Assembly (NCBI GenBank): GCA_031278715.1
Contig: JAITJW010000116.1
Coordinates: 1-44,885 of the forward strand
Origin: Treponema sp.
GTDB lineage: Bacteria; Spirochaetota; Spirochaetia; Treponematales; Breznakiellaceae
Reading direction: 5' to 3'
Length of the DNA stretch: 44,885 bases
The notes under the pieces were generated by a model that had not been told where the DNA came from, did not search any database, and saw only the letters and a program-made list of their open reading frames with translations. This document shows positions 30,634 through 42,500 of the stretch, piece by piece. A program made the position numbers and the translations under genes. Numbering within the stretch: position 1 is the stretch's first letter; every line of letters starts with the position of its first letter.

Positions 30634-32844
30634 CTATTCTATCTTGAACTTCGATACTTCCTTAACAAGGACATTAATGCTTTCCTTGTTTTGTTCGCTG
30701 ATACTGTTCACCCGGCTCACCGCCACGTTGATTTCATCTGCTCCGCCGGCCATCTCGCTCATTCCGTGGCTTATCTGCTGGGTTACCACTTCAAGATTTT
30801 TGCTTTCCTCAATGATCTGGTGGCTCCCTTCAAGCATCTCCTTGGAACCGTTCTTAACCGTCTGGGTTACCCCGTTCAAGTGTCCGATGGCTTCCAATAT
30901 CTGTTTGCTCCCCTCGTTCTGTTCCTCCATGGCGTTCCTGATGTGTTCTTCCTGATCCGAAACCTTCATAACTCCCTGCTCTATAGCCTCAAATTTGTTA
31001 AGAACACTCTCGGTTGATTTGGTGATCTTATCTATGGAGTCTTTGATTTTTTTAAGAACCACGGAAATAGTCTTGGATTGTTCCCCGGAATTCTCAGCCA
31101 GTTTGCGGATTTCATCGGCCACTACTGCGAAACCTTTCCCCGCTTCTCCGGCGTGGGCTGCCTCGATAGCGGCGTTCATGGACAGGAGGTTTGTCTGGCT
31201 GGCAATGTTTTGCATCACCGCGTTGATCTCCAGGAGTCCTTCGGATTCCCGGGCAATTCCCTGAATATCTTCCGCCACACCATGAAGCCCCGCCCGGCCT
31301 ATTTCGGACGATTCAATCAATTCCTTCACATTACCGGCGTTGTTGGACAGGGTTTGGGAAACAGATTGGATGTTGGCAAGCATTTCCTCAACAGCTGCGG
31401 ATGATTGCGCTACACTGGAACTTTGCTGATCTACCTGGGCACTGAGCTTGTCAATGTTAAGGGTGATTTGTTCCATGGTTGCGTTAGTTTCCGTTACCGA
31501 TGTGGACTGGTTAATCACCTGGCCTTTAATACTCTGAATATTGGCGGTAATCTCGTTAATGGCAGAAGCTGTCTGGCCCATGTTGTTGGAAAGTTCGTTT
31601 CCAATATCAAAAAGTGCCACGCTTTGACTCTTGATAGTAGCCACCAGGGTCCGTATTTTGTCCAGAGTCGCGTTAAAGTATTTGGCAAGGTCGCCGATCT
31701 CGTCTTTGGAACTGGTGCTAACGTTTTTCGTCAGGTCTCCCTCACCTTCGGATATATCTTTAAGCGTTGTGGCCACATTAACGATAGGTTTGGCGATTTT
31801 TCCAGAAACAAAGAAAATAATTATCGCTACAATAAATATTGAGCTTAGCCCAAGGATAATAGTGAACAAGGTCAGGGCGTTGACTTCTTCAAGGATAATA
31901 TTTTTTTCTGTGCCCAGCATAAGGGCCCAGCTGACCCCGGTTTCACTGATGGTAAAAGGAAAAAGGATAACTTCCAGATATTTTCCGAGAAAAGTTGAAT
32001 ATACCGAAAACCTCTCTTTTTTCCCCGTCAGCACCGCATTGCTGGCAGTATTAATGTCATCGCCATAAAATACTTTTTGGGCATCGCTAAGGACCTTGCC
32101 AACATGCGCTTCGGAAAAACTGGCGATGATCGTGGTGTTATCAGAATAAATCGCCATGGCGCTGATATCCCTTAGCGTTGAATTTTTGATGATATTGTCC
32201 ACTACCGGCTGGACATTACGTATGTCAATATTTAGTCCAACCCGTCCTATTACTTCATCGGTTGCACGGTGAATAACCGGCACAGTAAGCCGTATGGTAT
32301 GGGTGTCTTTTGAGGCTACCGTCTGGGGTACCGGGTCGTACATTATTTCTTTCCGTGCCATTGGTCCGGTTATGGTTTCCATGATCATCGGTATATCACT
32401 GTAAGTGAAATACTCAATCTGCCCGGACCGCCGGGTATACCAGGGGGCCCACTGGCCGGTTTCAGTATTGCCGACGATTCCCGCAAAATTGGAGTCTGCG
32501 CCGGGATCAATAGTATTTGGTTTGAAGACCGCAAAAATAGCGATAATCTCATCGTCTGACTCCAGTATTGATTCCAGTACTTGATTAAGACGGGTGCGTT
32601 GTCTGCCCACATCGGTCTTATCAAAATCGCCCATGATAGCCGCCAGGGTAAAGGCGGTATGTATATGCCCTTCATAGATTATCTGGATAATCCGGCTCTG
32701 CTCCGCAGCAAGCCGTTCCTGGCTTTGATGCGCAGTTTTCATCTGCAGGGAAGATGCCCGGTTCAGTAAAATAATTGATATGGCCGCTACAATGACGACT
32801 AAAATCGAAATAACGATAGCACACAGGCGATATTTTATTTTCAT
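30634..32844 (-). CDS. Methyl-accepting chemotaxis protein (dCache type)
   Basis: This 736-residue chemoreceptor spans the inner membrane. A first membrane helix (about 7-28) is followed by a periplasmic dCache_1-like sensor domain (about 40-310; [11 protein letters not shown] is typical), then a second helix (about 335-355), a HAMP domain ([23 protein letters not shown]) and a long signalling coiled coil. The hairpin tip is [28 protein letters not shown]..., the conserved CheA/CheW contact. AAGGAAAG precedes the ATG. It stands alone, with no che gene nearby. The ligand is unknown; dCache domains often bind amino acids. Confidence 0.95.
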   Translation of the reverse strand: MKIKYRLCAIVISILVVIVAAISIILLNRASSLQMKTAHQSQERLAAEQSRIIQIIYEGHIHTAFTLAAIMGDFDKTDVGRQRTRLNQVLESILESDDEIIAIFAVFKPNTIDPGADSNFAGIVGNTETGQWAPWYTRRSGQIEYFTYSDIPMIMETITGPMARKEIMYDPVPQTVASKDTHTIRLTVPVIHRATDEVIGRVGLNIDIRNVQPVVDNIIKNSTLRDISAMAIYSDNTTIIASFSEAHVGKVLSDAQKVFYGDDINTASNAVLTGKKERFSVYSTFLGKYLEVILFPFTISETGVSWALMLGTEKNIILEEVNALTLFTIILGLSSIFIVAIIIFFVSGKIAKPIVNVATTLKDISEGEGDLTKNVSTSSKDEIGDLAKYFNATLDKIRTLVATIKSQSVALFDIGNELSNNMGQTASAINEITANIQSIKGQVINQSTSVTETNATMEQITLNIDKLSAQVDQQSSSVAQSSAAVEEMLANIQSVSQTLSNNAGNVKELIESSEIGRAGLHGVAEDIQGIARESEGLLEINAVMQNIASQTNLLSMNAAIEAAHAGEAGKGFAVVADEIRKLAENSGEQSKTISVVLKKIKDSIDKITKSTESVLNKFEAIEQGVMKVSDQEEHIRNAMEEQNEGSKQILEAIGHLNGVTQTVKNGSKEMLEGSHQIIEESKNLEVVTQQISHGMSEMAGGADEINVAVSRVNSISEQNKESINVLVKEVSKFKIE

Positions 32845-33159
32845 AAACTTTCCTTATCTGTCTATACAAAATGGATGTCCATTCTCAAGACCACAAATTT
32901 GCCGGATTTTCAGGCCCGGCTTTTCGGCTGTTGAATTATGAAAGTATGGTAATATACCGTATTTCATATTTCTCCAATTCGCCATTAAAGAAAATAGGAT
33001 CGGCGCTATTTCTTGTCAATGACACAGTTACATTATTGATGCCGGTATAAAAATAACATAGGTGTTATTTATAGGTTTTCTTGATAAATTTATGATTTTA
33101 ATATACAGCCCCGGCAGATTAAAAATATAAACCACCGGTTTAACAAATTTTTTATTATC

Positions 33160-33278
33160 GAGGCTTTCCCAAGATTTCAGTTTTTGGGAAAGCAACCTTA
33201 GATTTAGAGGAAAAAGTGGACTTTTTGCCGCTTTTTCCAAAGCTATTCCCAAAACTAACCGAGTTTTGGGAATAGCTC
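33160..33278 (-). repeat. 119-bp triple-hairpin repeat, copy B
   Basis: Its reverse complement aligns without gaps to 19158-19276. The outer hairpins are conserved, the middle loop reads CAAAAAGTCCAC in place of CCGAATGTCCGC, and the last arm carries changes at two bases. The two copies are 14 kb apart in opposite orientation. Confidence 0.93.
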
Positions 33279-33391
33279 TATCGTTAGATTTTCAATCACA
33301 AAAATCTACAGGGGGAACTTCTAAAATTTCAGCTTTTAGAGTTTTTTCACTTAAAAATGGCATGTTTTGCGTCTTTGGGCATAAAATCACA

Positions 33392-33429
33392 GGGTATTTC
33401 TAAAAACCGGCCGGTTTTTAGAAATACCC
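33392..33429. repeat. Perfect 38-bp palindrome
   Basis: GGGTATTTCTAAAAACCGG is followed at once by its exact reverse complement with no spacer. The TTTCTAAAAAC core resembles the other palindromes of the window. It could be a cruciform, a terminator or a mobile-repeat end. Confidence 0.85.
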
Positions 33430-33466
33430 CGCAAGGTGAAATGAAAGCCGGCCGTAAGGCCCCATC

Positions 33467-33498
33467 GAAGAACCCAGGAGATTGCTCCTGGGTTCTTC
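33467..33498 (-). terminator. Hairpin after the giant gene
   Basis: GAAGAACCCAGGAG and CTCCTGGGTTCTTC form a perfect 14-bp stem with a 4-base ATTG loop, 37 bases after the giant gene's stop. No T-tract follows, but position and stability suggest transcription termination. Confidence 0.6.
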
Positions 33499-33534
33499 AC
33501 CGTTGTCAAACGTATTCCCCAGCCCCATGTTTTT

Positions 33535-36500
33535 TTATTTTGAGTATTCTAACAATCTTTGCCATGCATTGTTATACTGGTAAATACTCAGGTTGCCACC
33601 CAGAATATCATGTGAAGGATTGTAATAGCTTTTTATTTTATCCAAATCAAATCGATACGCAACAAAATTAGTAGACGGCGCAGCACGATATCTAATTACC
33701 CCTGGGTTACTAGATATATTTGCTTCACCGCCAAACGGGTCAATCACCCGGTTAGTATCAGTAAATGTCTGCACATGTGTAATACGTCCGTTTGAGTCCA
33801 GGTTGGCATTGATATCACCAGGGCGTATCGTTCCGTCGGATATTTCGGTTGTGAAATTTTTGATGATATCGTTAGCGGTTACTCTTGGTAAATCGTAGCC
33901 CATTAGCTGCAGCGCAAACAATATCGCCCCCGAACAATCTACTCCTGGCATGGATGAATTGAAAGGATTTTCGTAGCCCCATACATATCTTCCACCGGCA
34001 AGAATCAGTGCTGCCTGCGCAAGTTTGGTTCCAAATGAATTTCCCGATGGATTGTTTTGTAACTCTGACAAACGCTGCTCTGCATCAAGAACATATTGCT
34101 CATATATTTCACGATGCGCTGTTTCTGCGGGTGATAATTGATCTTTAATAAATGATAAGGCAGCTTCAGTGTTAACACGGATTTGCGTCGAGGTAAGCCG
34201 CATGACTATTGCATCTAACGGCGCGGTTCCCCAATACAATTCATCGATTGGTTTTTTATATTCGGATGTTTTTCTGATGTAAGACATGATATCAATTGAG
34301 GTATTAGAATTTGTGTCTATGCTGTAACGCTCAACCCCCGGTGAGAGTTTTGAGAAAACCGCATCGGCTATTGTGTTGCCGGCAGCACGGAGCAGGAAGT
34401 CCATATCCAATTCTTGGCCCGTGGTATTACCAGTCCATGATCGATCCCTTGGCCAGACGAAAGCTATGCCATCTGACATTTTATAGGTCATTGATGAAGC
34501 TTGCATAGCATGTTGCGCAACAAAAATTTGCCATGAAGTATATTCACCGTAAGCTCTGTTCGATGTTCCACCATATAAAATATTCAGTAGGCCGGTTTCT
34601 ATGCCCGGTGCGCCAATTGGTTTTCCGTCCTTATATATTGGATCCCCCCTTTCGTCTGTCAGCCAGCCTGAGTTATCATTCACAAGTGTACCATTATCCA
34701 TGAGTTTCCAGTAATCCCCACTCGAATCGTAGTTCTCAGATACATATTTGGCAAAGGCAGTCGTATCACCGCCCATACCAAGATACATCATCAAATCATC
34801 TATTAGTAGCCCATTTAGCGGGAGTTCGACAGTGTCATTCAGCATTTTTACTGCCATTTGGATGTGGCTTAGTACGGCTTTGAAAGTTTCGATGTCGTTA
34901 TCGCTTGTTATGTATCCGTCCCGCCAGGATTCGTGCTGCAGTGCTATTGCGTTAAGGTTGGTGTTTCCTGTATCTGCTATGGTGATAAGGCGGCCGGTAC
35001 CATCGTCCTGCCTTCTGGTTTGTGCCACGGTAGTAGTCCCCAATTCTCCCTGGTTAACTACGTTTAGTATATCACTTCCGGCCTCTATTCTCATAGAGGT
35101 ATTCTCCGCTACCCAGTCGCCGTCCAGATAATTGGTGACTAGTATATCACGATTCTCCGAGCCTTCATAGGTTCCATACGCCAGCGACATATAATCGAGG
35201 CCGTGTTTAGCGGTGTTGTAGAGGTTACCCGCCAGATCGATGCCGCCTGTTCCGAATGAAAGGGAAGTACCGTCAAGGCCGAGATTCAGTTCCATGAGGC
35301 CTACCCCTGAGAACATTTGGCCCAGGGTTCCAAGATTAGTATCGTAATTTTCACCTAGCCGGAAGCTTGCGGTTCCTATAAAGTCCAGTATACTCCCCAG
35401 GTTGGCAATGTTCAATGTAACGCCCCCCATGTCCTCGTATGCCTGTCCAAGGCGTTCACCAAAACTGCCCTTGCCATTAATCAAGCTGTCCGCTGCGTAT
35501 ACCCCATAGCGGGAAGCTTCTGTAAGTCCGGCTACCCCCAGGTTGGCAAGGCCGCTAAAGAGTTTTTCATTACCTGCTGATATGACCTTGTTTGCAATAC
35601 CGTTAAGTCCCACTCCTACCAGGGTGCTTACGGTACCGGACAGAGTCTCTGTACTATACAGGCTTTCTGTGAATGTTTTCGTATCAAAATCTCCAGTTTT
35701 GAAGTTTATGGCCTGTATAGCGTTTACTGCCATAGTAGTCGTATAAGATTTAATGGCGGCACTTCCCGCTTTTAAAATAATATCACCGCCGACTTTTTTG
35801 AATTTGTCAAAAGTTTTAACGATACTTTTGGCGACGTTGGTTTTGCCAAGGGCGCCAAAGCCAAGGGACAGGACTGATGTTGCGGCAGTGGTTGTCAGAC
35901 TCTTCATGACTTCATCGGTAGTCCGGTAACTAAAGGATAGATCAAGACCGGAGAACAATAAATCGTCAACCATGTTTATAAGGGAAGCTGCAAAGGGAGT
36001 TATGACCCCGCTTAATGCTATTGACGTAATGTCCAGTGCAAAGTCAAGCGTATCCCTGATGGTGGGAGCGGTGAAACCCGGAGTGTATGCCTGGGCCCAG
36101 AATTTTTGATCATAGACGGCCTTACCCATTTCGGAATACCCTACGGAACTGACCATTCCGTTCCACCAAAAGTCCAGCAGGATCTTACCCATTTCTCCGG
36201 CGCCGGGATCTTCGGCGTCTTCCAGGGGGCTGTGGAGGTAACTCACTTCATCTTTCAATAGCGGTCCATAGCCGATATGGGCGCCCAATGCCCCGTCCCG
36301 TACCGTAACCAGGGCATTATCGTCGTTCCCGTTGCTGCGAAGAACCTGGTGTTCTACTGTTTTGTTGTTTTCAACGCGCCCAAAGATCATCTCTCCCCAT
36401 TTGTCCAGATTCAACCTGGCTGTTTCCGCCATGTACATGATCGTATCCGCATCCAGGCCGTTTAAGGTCGCGGCGTTTAGATCCACTCCCGATACCGGAC

Positions 36501-39500
36501 CGGATTCCGGGACGTAGAATTCATAGCGGTGTACCGTTTGGGTTACCGTATAGTTTCCAAAAAGAGCCGAATCGACGGTTGCCTTTCGTCTGATCTGTCC
36601 GTCAATCTGGTAACCATAGGATTGAACCAGCTGTTCTTCCCATGCAAGCATGGTCCTGTTTTCCCTGTCGAGCCGGCTGTATAACTGACTAATTGCCTCT
36701 TCAATAAGCTGTTGGGCCTGCTGGGCGGCAAGTTTTGCCGCGGTTTTCTGCATATCGTTGTCCATTTCACCGATTAGTTTTGCTGCCTGGGCAAGGTTTC
36801 CGGCGGTGCTTGTCCGCTTTGCCGCCGTCAGGACCTTCTGCGCCCCCAGGTCTCCGCGGCCGGCCAGGTTATCCGCTCTGGCAAGGAGTTCCCCTAAAAT
36901 TGAATCTTCTAAAAGCATATCGGTATAGGATAAAGGATCGATAGTTTCACGGTTCATCCGTCCAACCGAGACTTTTGCCAGGCTTTGCTCGATTATCTGA
37001 TCCGCATTATCTCCTGCGTATTCAAATAACCCTGAATTTCCCACATTTACTGCGTAAAGGTACTGATCCTCAACCCAGATCTGTTTTTCATTCACAAACT
37101 CAAGATAATTAAGGTCCCATGCCGCAGTTTTTGCCTGGTACTCGTCATTGAAATTTTTTCGCCAGGTGTTGTAGCCTTCGTTCATCCTTGAGCGGGCTTT
37201 GTTCCATTCGGAAAGCCCCGCCTGCCTAATCTGGTCTACCTGTTCCAGCCACGCGCTGTATTGGTTGAGAAAATCCTCAAAGATGATTCCCCATTCCTGT
37301 TCTTTTACGGAAAGCCGGAGAGCCGTATCTGTGTCCAGGGCGGCAAGGCCCGCCTCCCGCAGCAGCAGTATTTCATGCTCCGTGTATGCTTCTGTTGGCC
37401 GGCTGTACCGTGTCAGGGAACCGAACAGTTCCCCCTCAAGATTTATAATATTCTGCCCGTGATTTGTACTGTTCCAGCTGTTGTCTCCAAGGGCACGATC
37501 CAGTAATATCCGCATATCTTCCCGCAGGTCTTCCGTGTCAAATGACAGCTCGCTAATAAGCCTTTCGTATTCCGCGGATGATTCCCGGCGTTCCGCAATA
37601 TCCAGACTGGGATCGCCGGCCCGCAGGGCCAGGGCCCTTAATTCCGCCTGCCGGTCCTGGGGAATAGACCGCGCGACATTCATCATTTCGCCGTAAAGTT
37701 CAAGAGCGCCCTGTTGTTCCTCTTTGAGCCGTTCAATTTCCCCGTTCATAAGGGCCTGCTGATTTTTTGACCTCGCCTCCAGTGCTGCGTTAAGAATACT
37801 AATAGCTCCGGTTACTGTAGAGCCTGCTCCGGCGTTAGTTTCTTCATACAGAGTTTTACTGTACACCGCTATAGCGTCATTAAATGTAACGGTATTGTTA
37901 TTACCTCCGAAAATGAACAGGTTTGTCAGACCTGTGCGGAAATCGTCATAGCTTAAGGTATTTGTTTTTCCCTCTCCTGCCGGGCCCTGTGCCGAACCAT
38001 AGTAGAACAGGTTCAGCTTTTCCCGTTCAGCCTTAAGCCGGACTGCCGCTTCCATCCATGTACCATATTCGTCACGGAACTGGCTATTTTGACCGTTTAC
38101 AATATCCGTGTACCGGTTCCCAAGGTTTTTCACATCAGTCCACAGACTGTTGATTTGTTTGCGGGCAAACTCGGCAGTCCCGGCCAGTGCGTAAAATGTA
38201 GCGGCAAGCGCGAATGATTGAATGGAAATGGCCCAGAGGGATGGGATGAAGATGGCCCCTATCGCGGCCGCTGTCCCCGCGGCGGTGTATCCAATTGCTA
38301 TTCCCGTGTAGGTTCTGACATCAACAACGTATCTTTCGTGAGTTTTCCCGATAGATTCAGATAATTTCTGCAGTGCCCGTGATTTAAGCAAATCCTCTTC
38401 ACGGGAGTCGGCTCCGGTTACAAGATTTCTGTCGCGGTAAAGCAGGTAATAGGCGATATCTTCTTCCCCGCCTTTTTGCCGTATAACCCGGTTATACGCT
38501 TCCTGCAGCGCCGTTTTTCTGGCCTCGCTATACCTGGTTTTTACATCAATTCCATGGAACGATGTGTTCAGGGGAATGTCCCCCAGCGTGTAATCTCCGT
38601 TACGGCGGGGGTCCCCCCCGTTAATAAACCATGTGTTTCCCTCAGCGGAATCTTCCTGACTGCAGTATTTTATGTAAAGGGATGCCAGCATTACATCGTT
38701 AAGGTAATCGATCCCCCGGTTCATTGTTTTTTTTAGCCATTCCCCGGCCTCCCACTCGGCCAAAGTCATGCTTGTCCCACTGCCGGCCTTTTCTATGGAT
38801 ACTGCCGTATCATCGCCAAAGTATTTCTGAAAGACTTCTCCGTCAATTTCACTGTCCGGTTTTCGTACCGCCTCGTGGGAAACCGTACCGGCCTGTTGAA
38901 GATTTTCCAGCGTATAAGTCAATACCGGTTTATAGCCCCCGTTTCCGTCATCAACAAGGTTTACCAGTTCATACTGGCCTGGGGAAACGGATGTAAATGT
39001 TCCTACCAGCCTGCTTCGCGCCGCCTCTTCAGCAAGTTCCGCTTCCCGGACAATAGTTTCCAGTCTGACAATCGACTGAGTGGTCTGGTAGGCGGTTGCC
39101 TGGGCAAGATAGTAGGCGCGGCGGCTCTCCCTGTAGGATTCCAGCGCCTGGCCGTAATTGGCATCAGTCCGGGCCGGAACACCATTTGATATTTCATTCA
39201 GTACTTCTACGGCAATCAGTGCCCGTTCCCTGGCGTACTGTACCTGGACCAGTTTTTCCTGGGGTGTTACGTAATATTCATCATAATTGCTTCCGAAGTC
39301 TTTCAGGTAAACACTTTCCGCCCAATCGTATATCTCCTGTTTTTTGCGTAATTGAAGCCGGGCTTCTGTCATTGCCCTGTAATATTCATCCGCCAAGTCT
39401 ACTACAGCGTTGTAGTCTATACAGCTCTGATCAATGGCCCGGATTGCCGCATCGTACTCATTGTTTGCATAGTCATTGTATTTCTTTTGTACCGCCGTTA

Positions 39501-42500
39501 AAATTTCCTCTTTTTCGGCTTTTATGGCTGCAAGTGTTTCAGCTCCTTCGTTTATGTACCGAAGTTTTTCCAATTCGTCATGTATCATCAGGCAGAGCCA
39601 GGAGTCCGTGTTTATTCCGTTCTGGAATTCCTGCCAGCTATTTTCCAGGGCCGCGCGGGCGGATTCCAGCATAAGCGTACCGGCTGCTTCCCGGTATTGG
39701 GTTTGATCCCACTCATCCATTGTGTCAAACCATATTCCAATCCGGTATATTTTTTGTTCCAGTCCTTCCAGATATGTCTTTTTAGCATCGGAGGCAAACA
39801 GTGGTTCTATTTCCATTAATGATTTACTGTCAATTCCGCTGGAGCTTATCCGCGCACGGTGGGCAGCCAGGCTTGTCAGCCATGAAGACCGGTTTTCCTC
39901 TTTTTCTCCAACGTAGTACTGGGTGTAAACTAACGCATCGGTTCTGCGTACAAGTTCTTCTGCAGATGTGGTTCTTAAATTTTCAATCAATGTGTAAAGG
40001 GCCAGGGTGTCTCCCAATTCGACACAGGAAAGAAACCATTCCCGTTCCTCATCCGCAAGAGCCGCAAATTCGGCACTACCCGTTATTTCTTCCAGGCCTG
40101 CCGTGTCATAGATACCGTAGCGCCACGAGTCATAGGCAGTGTAAGAGGTCAGGGCCTCCTGGTATTCTTTTTCACGGGATTCCCTGTCCGCCAGGCTTTC
40201 AAGACCGTTTTCGTAATCGCGGACTGCCGCATATTCCAGAAACGACATGATAAAATATTCAAGGGCCTCTTGCCCCGATTCGTTAAGGCCCTTTCCCGCG
40301 TCTCTCAGTTCTGCCGCGTATTCCAGGGTCTTTTTCTCTCCCGCGGTGTTCAGTCCTGCTTTCAGGGCCGCTATAAGTTCTGCTACCCGTTGTCCGGCTT
40401 CGCGATTTTTCTGGTTCTGCAGCCCGGCATCGTACTGTCCGTAGCGTTCCCGGATTAAATTGGCCCGTTCCGCTCCTTCGCTGTCAGGATCCGGCAGTGT
40501 TCCTGTTTTAAGGTATTCGATGGTCTCTTTCCGCAGCAGTACTTCTTCATCGTAATACAACGCCGCTTCTTCCCATACCCAGCGCATCAGGACCAGCAAG
40601 TCTTCCCGTTCCACCGGGTCCCCGGTCTCCCGGTAAGCCATGTCAAGTTCAATAAGAAACTCTTTACCGTTCCATGTTCGTTCTTCCCCCTCCGTATCCG
40701 TTCCCCAGGTACTTCTTAACAGAAGTTCCGCCGGATAAAGTCCCGCCGCGGCCCGCAGATCTTCTTCCTGACCGGACCGGGAAAGGAACCGCGCATCTTC
40801 CGCCTTTGTCTCAAGTCCGGTAATCCCGTCTTGCCCGGGACCGGAGCCTGTTTCCAGGGAATTGATCAGGGAACTTATTTCCAAAGAATGTAGAATATCC
40901 ATATACTCATGGGAAAGCTGGTAATAAGTATGTATAGTATCTTCAAGTGATAGTTCTTTTCCCTCTGCGTTCTGTATTTTTCCTTTCCAGAAATCCAGAA
41001 TCATTCTTGCCAGTTCCGTCAGTTCCGCATAGACAAGGGTCGGGTTCATTTCTTTCATGGCGGAAATTATATTAAGATAATCACGCTGGGCATCTTCCAC
41101 CTCTTTCTTAAACCCCGCCAAAACCGCCTGTGCTTTCTCAAAATCTTCCCGGGTTCTTTCCAGGGCCGTACTTTTTTGACTGATAAGTTCCGTGATACCC
41201 TGATAGTCTTTTACTGATTCTTCGTAGGCGGCCTTGGCCTTTTCCAGTTCTTCCCGGGTCTTTGCCGCGTCTTCAATAGTGGAGCTTGTCTCCTGTGCAT
41301 ACTGGTGCAGGGCGCCGGCTACCTCAAGTTCCTTATCCCAGTAATTCAACAGGGCCTCAGCCTTTAACAGTTCCGCGGTAAGCTCGCCGCGGTAATCTCC
41401 GGAGTTTCCCGCGGCGCTGCCCGCCAGTTCGTAGAGCCGCCTGGCGCTGTCATCCGCGAATTCCCGGTACTTCATAGCCAGAGAAAGCCAGCCCGTGTCC
41501 GTGTTGATAAGGGAGCCGGCGCTTTCTAAAAGCTCATCAATTGATGACAGTATCTCTCTTTCCTGCAGTACCAGACAGGCTTCTACCCAAACTTCAATTT
41601 GGGCCTGCAGTATCTGTGCGTTATTCTTGTTTGGATTTGTCAGATCATCAATATCAATAGCGGTAAGCAGGTTTTTGAATACTTCATAGTCCAGCCCGGC
41701 AAATCGTTCTGCCAGGGACGCTTCTTTTTCGATAGCGTTTTTCATATACGTGTAAACCATAAGGTACTTGTCGTCCCAGAGATTGAACCAGCTTTCAATT
41801 CCCTGGTTGACCAGGTCCATCATCTGACGACTGCGGATATAGATTGCCTCCTGGGATTCCAGCATCGTTTCCTTTATGCTACGGCTTTCCGCCGCCGCCG
41901 CAAGAAATTCTGTCCGGGCATCCTCAAGTTCCGCCGCCAGGCGTGACTGGTTTTCCTGCCATTTGGCAAAACCCTCGTCAATTTTCAGCAGTATCGCTGC
42001 TTCCCACTGTTTTTGCCGTTCGGTCAGTTCAAGGTAGGCCTGATTCCATGATTCTTCTCCGGCAAGGTAAGCGTCTTCCGCATCATGTTCCCATTCAGAA
42101 CGGGCCGCCAAAAAGCCAAGTTCCGCCTCTTCCCAGCGGGCCAGGGCCTCTTCAAAGACAGCCCGGAACTGGTTAAGCCAATCTTCAGCACTAAGCTCTA
42201 TGTCCCCCTGTGCTTCCGCGGAGATCATTGTGTCCAGTTGGTTAAACAGTTCCCTTGCCCGTTCCTCCGTGGCCTCTTCCGCTTCTCTGGCCAGCTCCCT
42301 GGCAATAACTGAGGCGGCCTCATTAGCGGCAAGTTTTTTCATACTTCCCTGGTCGTAGAGCAGTTCCGTCATAAAACGGTTCCCCTCTGCCAGGGCAATA
42401 CGGTTGTATTCCCGCCGAACCTCGATCCGCCGGATTTCTGCTGTTTCGAGGATCAGGCTTTCCCGTTCTTTATCGCTTAATCCCAGGTCCTGGAAGCGAC

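Larger units (their letters stand above)
32845..33534. other. 690-base gene-free region rich in inverted repeats
   Basis: No gene is seen. The region is strongly A+T-rich and contains the 119-bp repeat copy B (33160-33278), a TAGATTTT/AAAATCTA inverted repeat near 33286-33309, a CTTCTAAAA/TTTTAGAG pair near 33318-33340, a perfect 38-bp palindrome (33392-33429) and a perfect 14-bp-stem hairpin (33467-33498). It separates the chemoreceptor gene, which starts at its left edge, from the end of the giant gene. Confidence 0.6.

Noticed and set aside
32921-32950. Sigma28-like flagellar promoter upstream of the chemoreceptor
   Set aside because: GCCGAAAA resembles the -10 GCCGATAA, but the -35 region at the proper spacing matches at only about 3 of 8 bases.
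33467-33498. CRISPR-like or transposon-end repeat
   Set aside because: The inverted repeat is single-copy, without regularly spaced direct repeats or adjacent cas or transposase genes; a hairpin terminator is simpler.
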